NCBI RefSeq assembly: GCF_027923545.1
Contig: NZ_BROH01000011.1
Span: 1 to 64,000 of the forward strand
DNA length: 64,000 bases
Direction: 5' to 3'
DNA from: Sinisalibacter aestuarii
GTDB lineage: Bacteria; Pseudomonadota; Alphaproteobacteria; Rhodobacterales; Rhodobacteraceae
The notes under the pieces are model-generated. The model made no database searches, was not told the origin of the DNA, and saw nothing but the letters and a program-made list of their open reading frames with translations. Shown piece after piece: positions 49,921-57,676 of this stretch. Numbering within the stretch: position 1 is the stretch's first letter; each line of letters begins with the position of its first letter. A program made the translations under genes and the position numbers.

Positions 49921-50531
49921 CTTTCGTGGAGCCCGAAGGAGCAACGCCGCTCGATCCCGATGAACGGCAGGGCCTGAAATTCGGGCACATCACCACGCGC
50001 GGAGAACTGGACGAACTGGAACAAGCCAACATCGAGCAAGGGCTTGCGTGGGTTTCGCGGCGACGAGGAGGTGACATCTTTGATGATGCTTTCGTCAGGA
50101 CGCTCCACAAACGATTGTTCGGCGATGTTTGGTCATGGGCGGGCGAGTATCGTCTTACCGAGAAGAACATCGGCATCGACCCTCACCAAATCTCCATGCA
50201 ACTACGGATGCTGCTCGACAACGCCCGATATTGGGCGGAACACGACGTCTATCCGCCGCTTGAAGCCGCCGCGCGGTTTCATCACCGCATGGTGCAGATA
50301 CATCCCTTTCCCAACGGCAACGGACGCCATGCGCGGATCGCCACGGACATCATGCTCGAAGAAGTCTATGGCCAGCCGCCCATCGAATGGGCGAGCGGCT
50401 TCGACCTACAAGCCGACAACGAGCGGCGGCAGGCATATATCGCGGCACTTCGAGCGGCCGATGCCGACAACTTCGAGCCGCTCTTGGCTTTCGTGGGCGC
50501 GTCCGAGGCCGCGCCCGACGATGCTGGTTAG
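49917..50531 (+). CDS. Mobile mystery protein B: Fic-domain protein
   Basis: Protein of 204 residues. The Fic active site HPFPNGNGRH is at about residues 129-138, with the expected His, Asn and Arg. It probably transfers AMP (or another nucleotide monophosphate) from a nucleotide to a target protein. I did not find a clear inhibitory (S/T)xxxE(G/N) motif in the protein. It follows the HTH gene with ATGA overlap. Confidence 0.92.
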   Translation: MTFVEPEGATPLDPDERQGLKFGHITTRGELDELEQANIEQGLAWVSRRRGGDIFDDAFVRTLHKRLFGDVWSWAGEYRLTEKNIGIDPHQISMQLRMLLDNARYWAEHDVYPPLEAAARFHHRMVQIHPFPNGNGRHARIATDIMLEEVYGQPPIEWASGFDLQADNERRQAYIAALRAADADNFEPLLAFVGASEAAPDDAG

Positions 50532-50734
50532 GGCTGCATCGTGAAGCCTCGCGGTGTCGGTCTGGCGGCATAGCCCATCGCGCGCTCGATGTTTTCGAGG
50601 GTGGCCAGGATATGGCAGCGCTCCGCTTTATCGAGGGTCGATTCAGTCAGAAGCCAGGTGAAGTACTGGTGCAGTTCGCCAAGTTGTTGAGCCGTTAAGC
50701 CTTGCAGCTCGAGCATAGTGATGAGTGCGATCAT
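50528..50734 (-). CDS. Small conserved hypothetical protein (68 aa)
   Basis: ATG at 50734 follows GGAGGATCAC. The protein begins MIALITMLELQGLTAQQLGE and is helical throughout, ending in PTPRGFTMQP. The stop overlaps the end of fic by 4 bases (convergent). Unknown function; one of several small accessory proteins in this element. Confidence 0.6.
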   Translation of the reverse strand: MIALITMLELQGLTAQQLGELHQYFTWLLTESTLDKAERCHILATLENIERAMGYAARPTPRGFTMQP

Positions 50735-51173
50735 GTGATCCTCCGTTTCGTTTCTTGACCCGACCAATTCGGGCCTTCTCGGGGATCGGAAGGCGCAGGA
50801 CGCGGCTGTTATTGGCCACCTACGGTCGCAGCGCAGTGGAGCAGGCTTTTACGCCTTGGCCGCATACGCAGCCCTTTCTGCCATTCATGATTTTCGGAAG
50901 AGCCGATGGACGGGTGCGAGGGGAAATGGGGGATCGCAGGCTCGAAGCTGATCGCCAGCCCCGTGCCGCACGCGCGACGGATCAAACCCTTGGTTAAGCG
51001 GACCTGCCTCGTTCTGACACGCCTGAATTCCTGACCGCACGCGGTCAGCCGTCAATATCCTGCCCGCACCACTTCGGCGGGGCCGAACCGTGTGGGATAT
51101 GACGCCAGACCTTCTTCCTGCGGTCTTGCGGAATGGCGTAACGAGCCAAACCACAAACCAAAGGAGACCCATC
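50735..51173. other. Intergenic stretch with a palindrome
   Basis: No convincing gene. CTGACCGC-ac-GCGGTCAG (51031-51048) is a perfect 8-bp inverted repeat with a 2-base spacer, too tight for a good RNA loop and so more like a DNA-binding site. The region should include the promoters for 50734 (minus) and 51174 (plus). Confidence 0.5.
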
Positions 51174-51416
51174 ATGGCACGCACAAACACGAAGCCCGAC
51201 AACCAGCAGCCCAACGCGCCCGAGTTCCTCGCCTGGCACGTCACCGACAAGGGCGAAAAGTCTTTCTGGAACAAGGTCGGCGCCGCATGGCGGCACAAGG
51301 ACGGGAAAGGCTACACGCTCCAGCTTGAAGTCGTCCCGATCAATGGGCGCATCGTCCTGCGCCAGCCCCTCGACGAACCCGAGGGCCAATCACAAGCCGA
51401 AAAGAAAGGGGAGTAA
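51174..51416 (+). CDS. DUF736-like protein
   Basis: Protein of 80 residues beginning MARTNTKPDNQQPNAPEF and containing WNKVGAAWRHKDGKGYTLQL, the pattern of the short DUF736-type proteins of alphaproteobacterial mobile elements. AAAGGAGA lies just upstream. Role unknown. It starts a run with the gene at 51418. Confidence 0.7.
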   Translation: MARTNTKPDNQQPNAPEFLAWHVTDKGEKSFWNKVGAAWRHKDGKGYTLQLEVVPINGRIVLRQPLDEPEGQSQAEKKGE

Positions 51417-51417
51417 C

Positions 51418-51840
51418 ATGACCAAGACACTTCCCCCTTTCAATGGCTATAACGAAGGACATCCTTGGTACTATCGCTTGGGCGGGCCAATCGCGACGCC
51501 CAAGCAAATCAAGGCCGAGGTCGAAGCCGAGACATACCGAGGCTATCTCGCAGGTGACATCGATGCCGCCGCCGAGAAATCCGAGCCGCAACGATCCGAT
51601 GCGCTTCGCGCCCTGCGTGAACGGGTTCTCGAAGACCTGCATCGCGACCTGAAGCGTTACCGCCAATGCGCCAAGGAGCTACGCCGTTTTCGGCGAGCGG
51701 GCGAACAGGACGACAGACCGCTCACCTGCAACATCTATTTGGCGATGAGTCTCAAGTCCTCGCACCTGACCAACGGCTTTGCCAACCTCAAAGCAATCGA
51801 CGATGCGCTGAGCGTTCAGGGCGATCTGTTCGGGTTCTGA
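51418..51840 (+). CDS. Hypothetical protein (140 aa)
   Basis: Starts 1 base after the previous stop. MTKTLPPFNGYNEGHPWYYR, then a charged helical middle (LRALRERVLEDLHRDLKRYR) and a C-terminal QGDLFGF, a QxxLF-like end. The Q-G-D-L-F-G-F ending resembles a beta-clamp-binding peptide, which is inference. No recognised domain. Confidence 0.6.
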   Translation: MTKTLPPFNGYNEGHPWYYRLGGPIATPKQIKAEVEAETYRGYLAGDIDAAAEKSEPQRSDALRALRERVLEDLHRDLKRYRQCAKELRRFRRAGEQDDRPLTCNIYLAMSLKSSHLTNGFANLKAIDDALSVQGDLFGF

Positions 51841-51960
51841 CGACCAAACATCTCACGGGTGCGCACGAGCGCGCCCTCCGCCTTCCGAATCTGTGGAAAA
51901 GTCCATGATTTTAATCACTTTTTAGGTTCTTTCCGTTAAGATTTTGGAAGGAGTTTCATT

Positions 51961-52248
51961 ATGAGGATCAACGGGTTCGTGTTGCTTTTTGTGTGCTGGG
52001 TCTTTCCGCTCGTAGCCTGGGCAGACGGGCAATCGTCAAGTTCGAAGGGCAAAAGCCAGCCGCGTGTTGTCTTGTGCTACAATCCTGAGACGGGTGAAGA
52101 GATTGAGAAATCTGCTGAGACCGATGGAAGCTGCCCGGATGGTTACCTCAGTTACATCGACACGCCCCCGGTCGAGTGGGTGAACGGCGCGCCGCCACCT
52201 CATGATCGACAGCAAGATCGGGCAGAAACGGGGGCCGATGCGAAGTAG
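51961..52248 (+). CDS. Small secreted protein ahead of the LamG gene
   Basis: Protein of 95 residues with a signal peptide (FVLLFVCWVFPLVAWA, cleaved near residue 21) and a Cys-containing mature part: VVLCYNPETGEE and DGSCPDGY. It overlaps the next start by 11 bases, so it is coupled to the LamG gene. GAAGGAG precedes its ATG. Unknown; probably a partner of the LamG protein at the cell surface. Confidence 0.65.
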   Translation: MRINGFVLLFVCWVFPLVAWADGQSSSSKGKSQPRVVLCYNPETGEEIEKSAETDGSCPDGYLSYIDTPPVEWVNGAPPPHDRQQDRAETGADAK

Positions 52249-55207
52249 ATTAGTCCTCGCTGTAGCACTTCTGGTTCTCGTCCAATTCCTGGGCGCTTCG
52301 CCCGCGCAAGCAGTGTGCACAAACCCTGACGGCGCTGCCGGCGCCGTAAAATTCAACAAGGCGTTTCAGGTTTTGCAGTACTGCAATGACACCGAATGGC
52401 GCGCGTTGGGTGCCATGCCATCGAATGCTATCCAAGGAACCGCGGATGGGCTCATAGGATACTGGCGACTTGACGAAACCACCGGGACGATTGCCACAGA
52501 TAGCAGCCCCTACGGCCACAATGCCACCTATTCGAATGTGGTGCCTGGAACGAACACTGTCTCCGCGCCCGTTCAAAATGGGATAGATTTCAGTGGACAC
52601 ACCCAAGCAGCGGCGCAGACGGCCAACGACAATCTCTACAGTTCCGTCATTGAAGCCACTTTCACGGCTTGGGTGCGCCTCGACAATGCGACTGGAACTG
52701 GAGGTATCATCGCTCTGGGAAACCAAGGGCTCGGGGAATTTCATCTTCAACTAAAGAACAACTGGAACGAGGCTAAGCTTTACTTGGAGGCCCAAAATTG
52801 GTCGGGAGCTGTCGGGGCTTGGTACACTACAACTGCAGTGCTGCTGCCCCTCGGCTCATGGCACCATGTTGCGGTCACTTATAGCTACAACGACGTAGTC
52901 GGCACTAAGCCAAAGTTCTACGTCGACGGCGCCCTATACACGGGAACCGTGGCCACGGCACAAGCTCCCGCAGGTTCTTTCACGCCCCCTGCTGTCGCCA
53001 TACCCACCATAATCGGCCACCGACACGACTCTTCAAGCGGCCAGTGGATGGGTGCTCTGGATGATGTGCGCGTTTACAGCCGCATTTTAAGTGCTGGCGA
53101 AATCCAAGAGATATTTGGAATAGGCAGTCATAGAACCGAGAGTGTCCCCTACGGTCTGGTCGGTTATTGGCGGCTCGATGAAACCAGCGGGACCACGGCG
53201 TTTGATAGCAGCGGAAACGGAAATGACGGTACCGTGACTGATACAGACTTTTCACTGAGTACGGCCGAGGGGGTCATCGGTAATTCATTTACAAGCTTTG
53301 ACGTCAATGATCGCGCAACAGTGTCCGATAGTTCCGTATTAAACCCAAGCAGCGAAATAACTGTCAGTGCATGGGTAAGAAGCACCGTAGATTACCGCCA
53401 ACGGTTGGTTGAAAAATGGAATGGTTCTAATGATTATCAGCTATGGATTGAGGCGAGCAGCAACGGTTCCACGGCTGCCGTTTTTGAAGTAGGTACTTCT
53501 TCAGGTTCTACATGGGCATTCGGGACGACCCCTGTTGGAAATGAAAACGAATGGTTTCTTCTTACAGGAACTTATGACGGAACCAATGTGAACATATACG
53601 TAAACGGTGTCCTAGAAAATTCAACACCGCAAACAGGAACTTTGAATGACGGTTCTAATGATTTAATCATCGGAAACGGTAGTGGCGGGGCTTTCAATGG
53701 GAATATCGACGATGTCCGTATTTACAATCGCGCCCTGACTCCCGACGAGGTTTGGCAACTTTACGACGCGCGAGATGGCAACCTACGCTACAACACCGAC
53801 CAGCGTGTGCCCGAGTATTTCAACGGCGATGCTTGGATTGCCGCGGCGGGCGGCCCGTACGTTCCTGGTGCCGTGTATTTCAATAGCGCGGGCACGACTT
53901 ATCTGGATTATGCAGGTGCGCTGACAGGCGTAACGGATTCCAAAATGGTGACGGGCAGCTTCTGGATACGTCGGAACGCCAGTGGCTTGGGAGCGCAGCA
54001 AAAGGTGTTCAGGTCATCTGGCAACGCTTTCATCATCGAACTGACCACAGCCAACGAAGTGCGGATCAAGGGCGAGGACAGTGTCGGCACAACGCAGCTT
54101 GACGCGACATCGACCGCCACGATTACGGATACTGCGTGGCACCATGTGATGTTCAGCGCAAATGTGAATGCGCCCGGTGCGGCTTATTTCTATATCGATG
54201 GTTTGGACGCGTCCGATGCCGCGCCGACGGCGAATGATGTTAATCTGTATTTCTCGGTTGCGGGGCAATGGATCGGGGCGGATTCTGCTCCTTCACAACT
54301 GCTTGACGGTGATCTGGCTGACCTCTGGCTTGATTTCGGAACATATATCGATCTCTCCAATGCCGATAACCGCCGCAAATTCATTACCGCGAGTGGTGAT
54401 CCCGTCGATCTTGGGTCTATCGGCCAATACCCCACAGGAACGGCGCCCGATATTTATATGTCGGGTCGTGCGACAACATGGGCCACGAACAAAGGCACAG
54501 GCGGTGGTTTTACCGTCAATGGGGCTTTGTCGGATGCTGCCGGCAGCCCCACCAGTATTCCGCTCACTTCGCTGCCGCAAAGCTGCCCAAATATCGGAGA
54601 TGTCTGTGATGACGGCACGATCTACTCAGGATTATCGCCGGATGGAAATTTGCCGATGTTTACAACGTCCGAGTCCGAGGGCGTCATGCCTTGGAACAAC
54701 GGCAACGCGACCAACAAGGTCACGACGAGTATTACGAACGATGACACAGGGGAAGCGAATACAAACGCCCTCATTCTCATTGATTCTGACAGCGGTAGCG
54801 CGGGCTTCCAAACTCACATAGCAGCTCAATACTGCTTTGACCTAGCAAGCCATGGCGCTGACGATTGGTATCTGCCTGCGCCCAACGAGTTTGCAAATCT
54901 CCTCTCGAACTATGGCGTTATGAATTTACCGACCACAGGTGGTGCAGGGATTCAGATGCACTGGGTTTCACGGGAGGCTGGAGTGAACGACGCGCAAGAC
55001 TATGGCGTGTATCCTAGCTCTCCGCTGAGTGGCAGCGACGCTAAAGAGCTCAATCGAAACGTCCGCTGCGTCCGCAAAGGGCCTGCGCCGCGTTGCGCGA
55101 ACCCCGTCAGGCCGAGCGGCGCGATCATCTACAATGCTGATTTCAACTTGCTCCAATATTGTGACCCATACAGTGGCGGAACAGGCTGGAGGGCGACAAC
55201 GGAGTAG
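52238..55207 (+). CDS. Large secreted LamG-repeat protein
   Basis: Protein of 989 residues. The signal peptide MRSRLVLAVALLVLVQF ends at AQA. Three concanavalin-like LamG units: one about residues 65-285 (GYWRLDETTG to DDVRVYSRILS), a second about 305-505 (GYWRLDETSG to DDVRIYNRALT), and a third, more diverged, to about 720. A DUF1566-like C-terminal domain follows (DDWYLPAPNEFANLL). Near-identical Cys motifs (C-x-NP near residue 26, again near 949) with LQYC flank the protein. The middle unit is far richer in A and T than its neighbours. No anchor is visible, so it is probably exported; it could bind glycans. Confidence 0.88.
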   Translation: MRSRLVLAVALLVLVQFLGASPAQAVCTNPDGAAGAVKFNKAFQVLQYCNDTEWRALGAMPSNAIQGTADGLIGYWRLDETTGTIATDSSPYGHNATYSNVVPGTNTVSAPVQNGIDFSGHTQAAAQTANDNLYSSVIEATFTAWVRLDNATGTGGIIALGNQGLGEFHLQLKNNWNEAKLYLEAQNWSGAVGAWYTTTAVLLPLGSWHHVAVTYSYNDVVGTKPKFYVDGALYTGTVATAQAPAGSFTPPAVAIPTIIGHRHDSSSGQWMGALDDVRVYSRILSAGEIQEIFGIGSHRTESVPYGLVGYWRLDETSGTTAFDSSGNGNDGTVTDTDFSLSTAEGVIGNSFTSFDVNDRATVSDSSVLNPSSEITVSAWVRSTVDYRQRLVEKWNGSNDYQLWIEASSNGSTAAVFEVGTSSGSTWAFGTTPVGNENEWFLLTGTYDGTNVNIYVNGVLENSTPQTGTLNDGSNDLIIGNGSGGAFNGNIDDVRIYNRALTPDEVWQLYDARDGNLRYNTDQRVPEYFNGDAWIAAAGGPYVPGAVYFNSAGTTYLDYAGALTGVTDSKMVTGSFWIRRNASGLGAQQKVFRSSGNAFIIELTTANEVRIKGEDSVGTTQLDATSTATITDTAWHHVMFSANVNAPGAAYFYIDGLDASDAAPTANDVNLYFSVAGQWIGADSAPSQLLDGDLADLWLDFGTYIDLSNADNRRKFITASGDPVDLGSIGQYPTGTAPDIYMSGRATTWATNKGTGGGFTVNGALSDAAGSPTSIPLTSLPQSCPNIGDVCDDGTIYSGLSPDGNLPMFTTSESEGVMPWNNGNATNKVTTSITNDDTGEANTNALILIDSDSGSAGFQTHIAAQYCFDLASHGADDWYLPAPNEFANLLSNYGVMNLPTTGGAGIQMHWVSREAGVNDAQDYGVYPSSPLSGSDAKELNRNVRCVRKGPAPRCANPVRPSGAIIYNADFNLLQYCDPYSGGTGWRATTE

Positions 55208-55270
55208 CCGCACTACTCCAGCCTTCTGGCCTCCGCTTGCCATTGGATTGTGGCCACTGCGTATGGATTC

Positions 55271-55537
55271 CTAATGCATCTTGTGCGGTAGCACCTGATA
55301 CAGGCAGTCCAGCGTCGGATCATCAACCACGACGACCTTCACAGGGCCGTGCAGGTCCTGGTTTTCATACAGAAGCATGAAGCGCTCGGCGTAGAAGTGA
55401 TCGGCATCGCTTGCCTCGCGGGATATCCGCTGAGCTTCCTCTCCCCATTCACGGGTTTCCGACGTGCCCGCATAGGCAGCTTCGTAGAGATCGAAGATGC
55501 GGCGCGGCACGTAGGCGATGGTTTCGAATTGTTCCAT
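55271..55537 (-). CDS. Small hypothetical protein (88 aa) near the relaxase
   Basis: Starts at the ATG of MEQFETIAYVPRRIFDLYEA rather than seven codons earlier. An acidic helix-rich protein ending YQVLPHKMH. No recognised domain. It is in the relaxase-side minus-strand run and probably accessory to transfer. Confidence 0.6.
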   Translation of the reverse strand: MEQFETIAYVPRRIFDLYEAAYAGTSETREWGEEAQRISREASDADHFYAERFMLLYENQDLHGPVKVVVVDDPTLDCLYQVLPHKMH

Positions 55538-55554
55538 GGTCTTTTCTCTATCTC

Positions 55555-55764
55555 TCATCTTTCGTAACCGTCATCACGCTCTCGATTGCGCCTACGTACG
55601 GGCCGAGTCTGGTCGGCAGGTTTGACCACCGTCATCTTCTCGTTATCCAGGCCGATGCGGAAATATCCGTACTGATCCAAATCGACTTTTCCGTTGCGCC
55701 GATATCCTTCTGGCGCGTTGCTATGCGGCTCTTGGCGCGGCGTCTGTTTGTCTTTGTCGTTCAT
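55555..55764 (-). CDS. Small hypothetical protein (69 aa)
   Basis: The second ATG (55764) lies 8 bases from the AGAAGGAG ribosome site, while the first is too close. Polar sequence (MNDKDKQTPRQEPHSN) with a core around NGKVDLDQYGYFRIGL and a basic tail RRRNRERDDGYER. Unrecognised. It lies 19 bases after mobA and 17 bases ahead of the next small gene. Confidence 0.6.
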   Translation of the reverse strand: MNDKDKQTPRQEPHSNAPEGYRRNGKVDLDQYGYFRIGLDNEKMTVVKPADQTRPVRRRNRERDDGYER

Positions 55765-55783
55765 GGTCATTTCTCCTTCTGAC

Positions 55784-57079
55784 TTATGGCTCGAAACCGG
55801 AATCCCGCCCGCGTCCGCGCCGAGATCGGTCGCGCTCTCTTTCGCGGGACGCGCGCTCGCGTTCGGGCAGGTTCATTTCCTGGTATCGGGCGATGTCCTC
55901 GCGCAGCAGAAGCAGATCGGTTTGCTGCCGCTCGCGCTGTTGACGGATTTCCCGTTGCAGATCGCGGCGTTCGTCGAGTTGACTGGCAACCAGCCCGTCG
56001 CGCTCGGCTCGATCCCGCAGCAGCGCATTCCACGCTTCACGTTCGTTCTGCGCCCTGATCTTGGCGTAACCGCCTGTGATCCGTTTCCAAACGCCCGAGA
56101 AACCGCGCGGCAGCCGAGCCGCCCGCGCATTGGTTTCCGCGATCCAGCGCTTTTCCAGAGCATCGTGGAGCATCTGCCGTTCCTGGCGATGCCGCCCCGC
56201 CATTTCGCTGCGCTCGAATTCCAGCGCCTTCTGGCCCCGTGCTGCTTCGAGTTCGGACTGTCGGACGAAACCCTTGAGCCGCTCAGACATCCGCGCAGCA
56301 ATTACTTTCTGCGCCTCATCGACCGAAGGCAGGGATTCGGGATCGCCGAGGCGTTCCGCGACATCCTTCGTCTTCACGCCCGCCTGACGCGCCACGGCAT
56401 AGACCTCGCCGCGATAATCGATAGCGACGAAGCCGCGCCGATCACCGCGCGCCAGCGTGAACCCACGTTCCTTGAGGGCTTGCGCGAAGGCAGGGGCAGA
56501 ATCCGAGTGCTCCCAGCATTCCTTGAAAAGCGTCTTGATCTGTTTCGGATTGAGGCCAACGCGGCGAGCCTGTTGCCATTCTTGCAGCGTGTAGCCGAGA
56601 GGATCACGCTCGCGCCAATCGAGCAGACCCTTCGGCATCTCCCAGCCATGTTCGCGGAACAGGTCACGCGACACATCCCGCAGGCGCAGCTTGTAGTGCG
56701 AGATATTGATCGCCCGCATCCGCTCCGCATCGATCCGCGACCAGACGACATGGGCATGCCGCCGCCCGTCCTTTTCATGAAAGACGATAGCGCGGGGCTG
56801 GTTTTCGAGGCCGAGCTTGCGCTCGACCGCATCGGCAGCCTTCTCGAAGTCCTCGACGGTGGGATCAGAACCGCCAGGCGGGTTCAGGCTGGCCGAGAAC
56901 ATGTAGTTCTTGCAGCGCGTGCCAGCCGCGATAGCATCCATTTCTCGAAACGCATCCAACAGATCATCACTGACAAAGCCGCGAACCTCGTGCAACTCGA
57001 CATGATCGTTCTCGCGCATCGAGAGCAGATAGCGGGCAAGTTGCGCGCCGCCGCCGCGTTCTTTGGCCTTGAGGATCAC
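55784..57079 (-). CDS. MobA/VirD2-type relaxase
   Basis: Protein of 431 residues. The relaxase metal site is H101 followed by H108 and H110 in FHEKDGRRHAHVVWSRID. The N-terminal catalytic tyrosine is likely in QLARYLLS (Tyr17) but not certain. The C-terminal 180 residues are charged helices, ending in Arg-rich sequence. It should nick the element at oriT and lead the strand out through the coupling protein. Its ATG overlaps the mobC stop (ATGA). Confidence 0.92.
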   Translation of the reverse strand: MILKAKERGGGAQLARYLLSMRENDHVELHEVRGFVSDDLLDAFREMDAIAAGTRCKNYMFSASLNPPGGSDPTVEDFEKAADAVERKLGLENQPRAIVFHEKDGRRHAHVVWSRIDAERMRAINISHYKLRLRDVSRDLFREHGWEMPKGLLDWRERDPLGYTLQEWQQARRVGLNPKQIKTLFKECWEHSDSAPAFAQALKERGFTLARGDRRGFVAIDYRGEVYAVARQAGVKTKDVAERLGDPESLPSVDEAQKVIAARMSERLKGFVRQSELEAARGQKALEFERSEMAGRHRQERQMLHDALEKRWIAETNARAARLPRGFSGVWKRITGGYAKIRAQNEREAWNALLRDRAERDGLVASQLDERRDLQREIRQQRERQQTDLLLLREDIARYQEMNLPERERASRERERDRSRRGRGRDSGFEP

Positions 57080-57525
57080 GGCTCGCTCCCAGGCTCGTCA
57101 CGATAGATACCGCGACCGAGCGCCATAAGAAGCTCTTCGCGCATCACCAGCACCGCCGCGCAGGCTTCGCGAAGCTCAGCTTCGGTTTCGGGCGTGACAG
57201 GCAGCGAACCCGTGTTCACGGCTTTGGCGAGCTGGTTGAGGTTGGAAGACAAGCGCGACGAGCCAAGCGCCCCCAGAACGCGCCCCAAAGCCTCATAGTC
57301 CTTCACGGGAGCCTTGTTGCGCGTCTTGCGCGGTGCAGCATCTTCGCCGAACAGCCGTTCACGAATATACGCGCCGAGCGACATATCCGCCGCATCCTGT
57401 TCGAGCTGCGCCCGTTCTTCGAACGTGAGGCGCAACGAGAACGGCGTCTGCTTGTTCTCTTTGGGTTTCTTCGCTGCCCTAGGTGGCGCTAACCTATTGA
57501 AATTATGGGTGGGGATTTTCATCAC
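57076..57525 (-). CDS. MobC-type relaxosome protein
   Basis: Protein of 149 residues. It has a ribbon-helix-helix-like N-terminal half with FSLRLTFEERAQLEQDAADM and the MobC signature region LGSSRLSSNLNQLAKAVNTG. It aids oriT melting and relaxase binding. The oriT is expected close by, most probably in 57526-57640, but I could not identify a nick site. Confidence 0.85.
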   Translation of the reverse strand: MMKIPTHNFNRLAPPRAAKKPKENKQTPFSLRLTFEERAQLEQDAADMSLGAYIRERLFGEDAAPRKTRNKAPVKDYEALGRVLGALGSSRLSSNLNQLAKAVNTGSLPVTPETEAELREACAAVLVMREELLMALGRGIYRDEPGSEP

Positions 57526-57622
57526 GCACCCCCAGACCGTCTAGGTCAAGTTGTGCGAGATGGCGTTCCCAGTCTTCGAGAACCTGGAAGAGGTGGTTCG
57601 ATTCCTCTCCCGTCAGGTCCAC
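57503..57622 (-). CDS. Possible 39-residue protein upstream of mobC
   Basis: A GTG start at 57622 has GGAGGG 5-6 bases upstream. It reads an acidic helix (EESNHLFQVLEDWERHLAQL) that ends overlapping the mobC start by 23 bases. The ribosome site and protein-like sequence support it; the short length and overlap are weak points. The frame crosses the tRNA-like sequence at 57595. Confidence 0.35.
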   Translation of the reverse strand: MDLTGEESNHLFQVLEDWERHLAQLDLDGLGVRDENPHP

Positions 57623-57628
57623 CAGATC
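57595..57628. other. tRNA 3'-end-like sequence, candidate right attachment site
   Basis: GGTTCGATTCCTCTC (57595-57609) matches the tRNA-Ala T-arm at 35569-35583 in 14 of 15 bases. TCCACCAGATC (57618-57628) matches the tRNA end plus flank (35587-35597) in 10 of 11. The two blocks are 5 bases further apart here, and the acceptor bases do not pair with tRNA-Ala. It might be the right att site or a decayed tRNA 3' end. Confidence 0.4.
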
Positions 57629-57676
57629 CCTCCAGTTTCAGGCATAATGTGCCGCACGCCCGTTTCGGCCTGTGCG

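Noticed and set aside
57541-57630. A second functional tRNA gene at the right end
   Set aside because: The T-loop and CCA-like end are present but there is no matching acceptor 5' strand, D-arm or anticodon arm, and the T stem has a mismatch.
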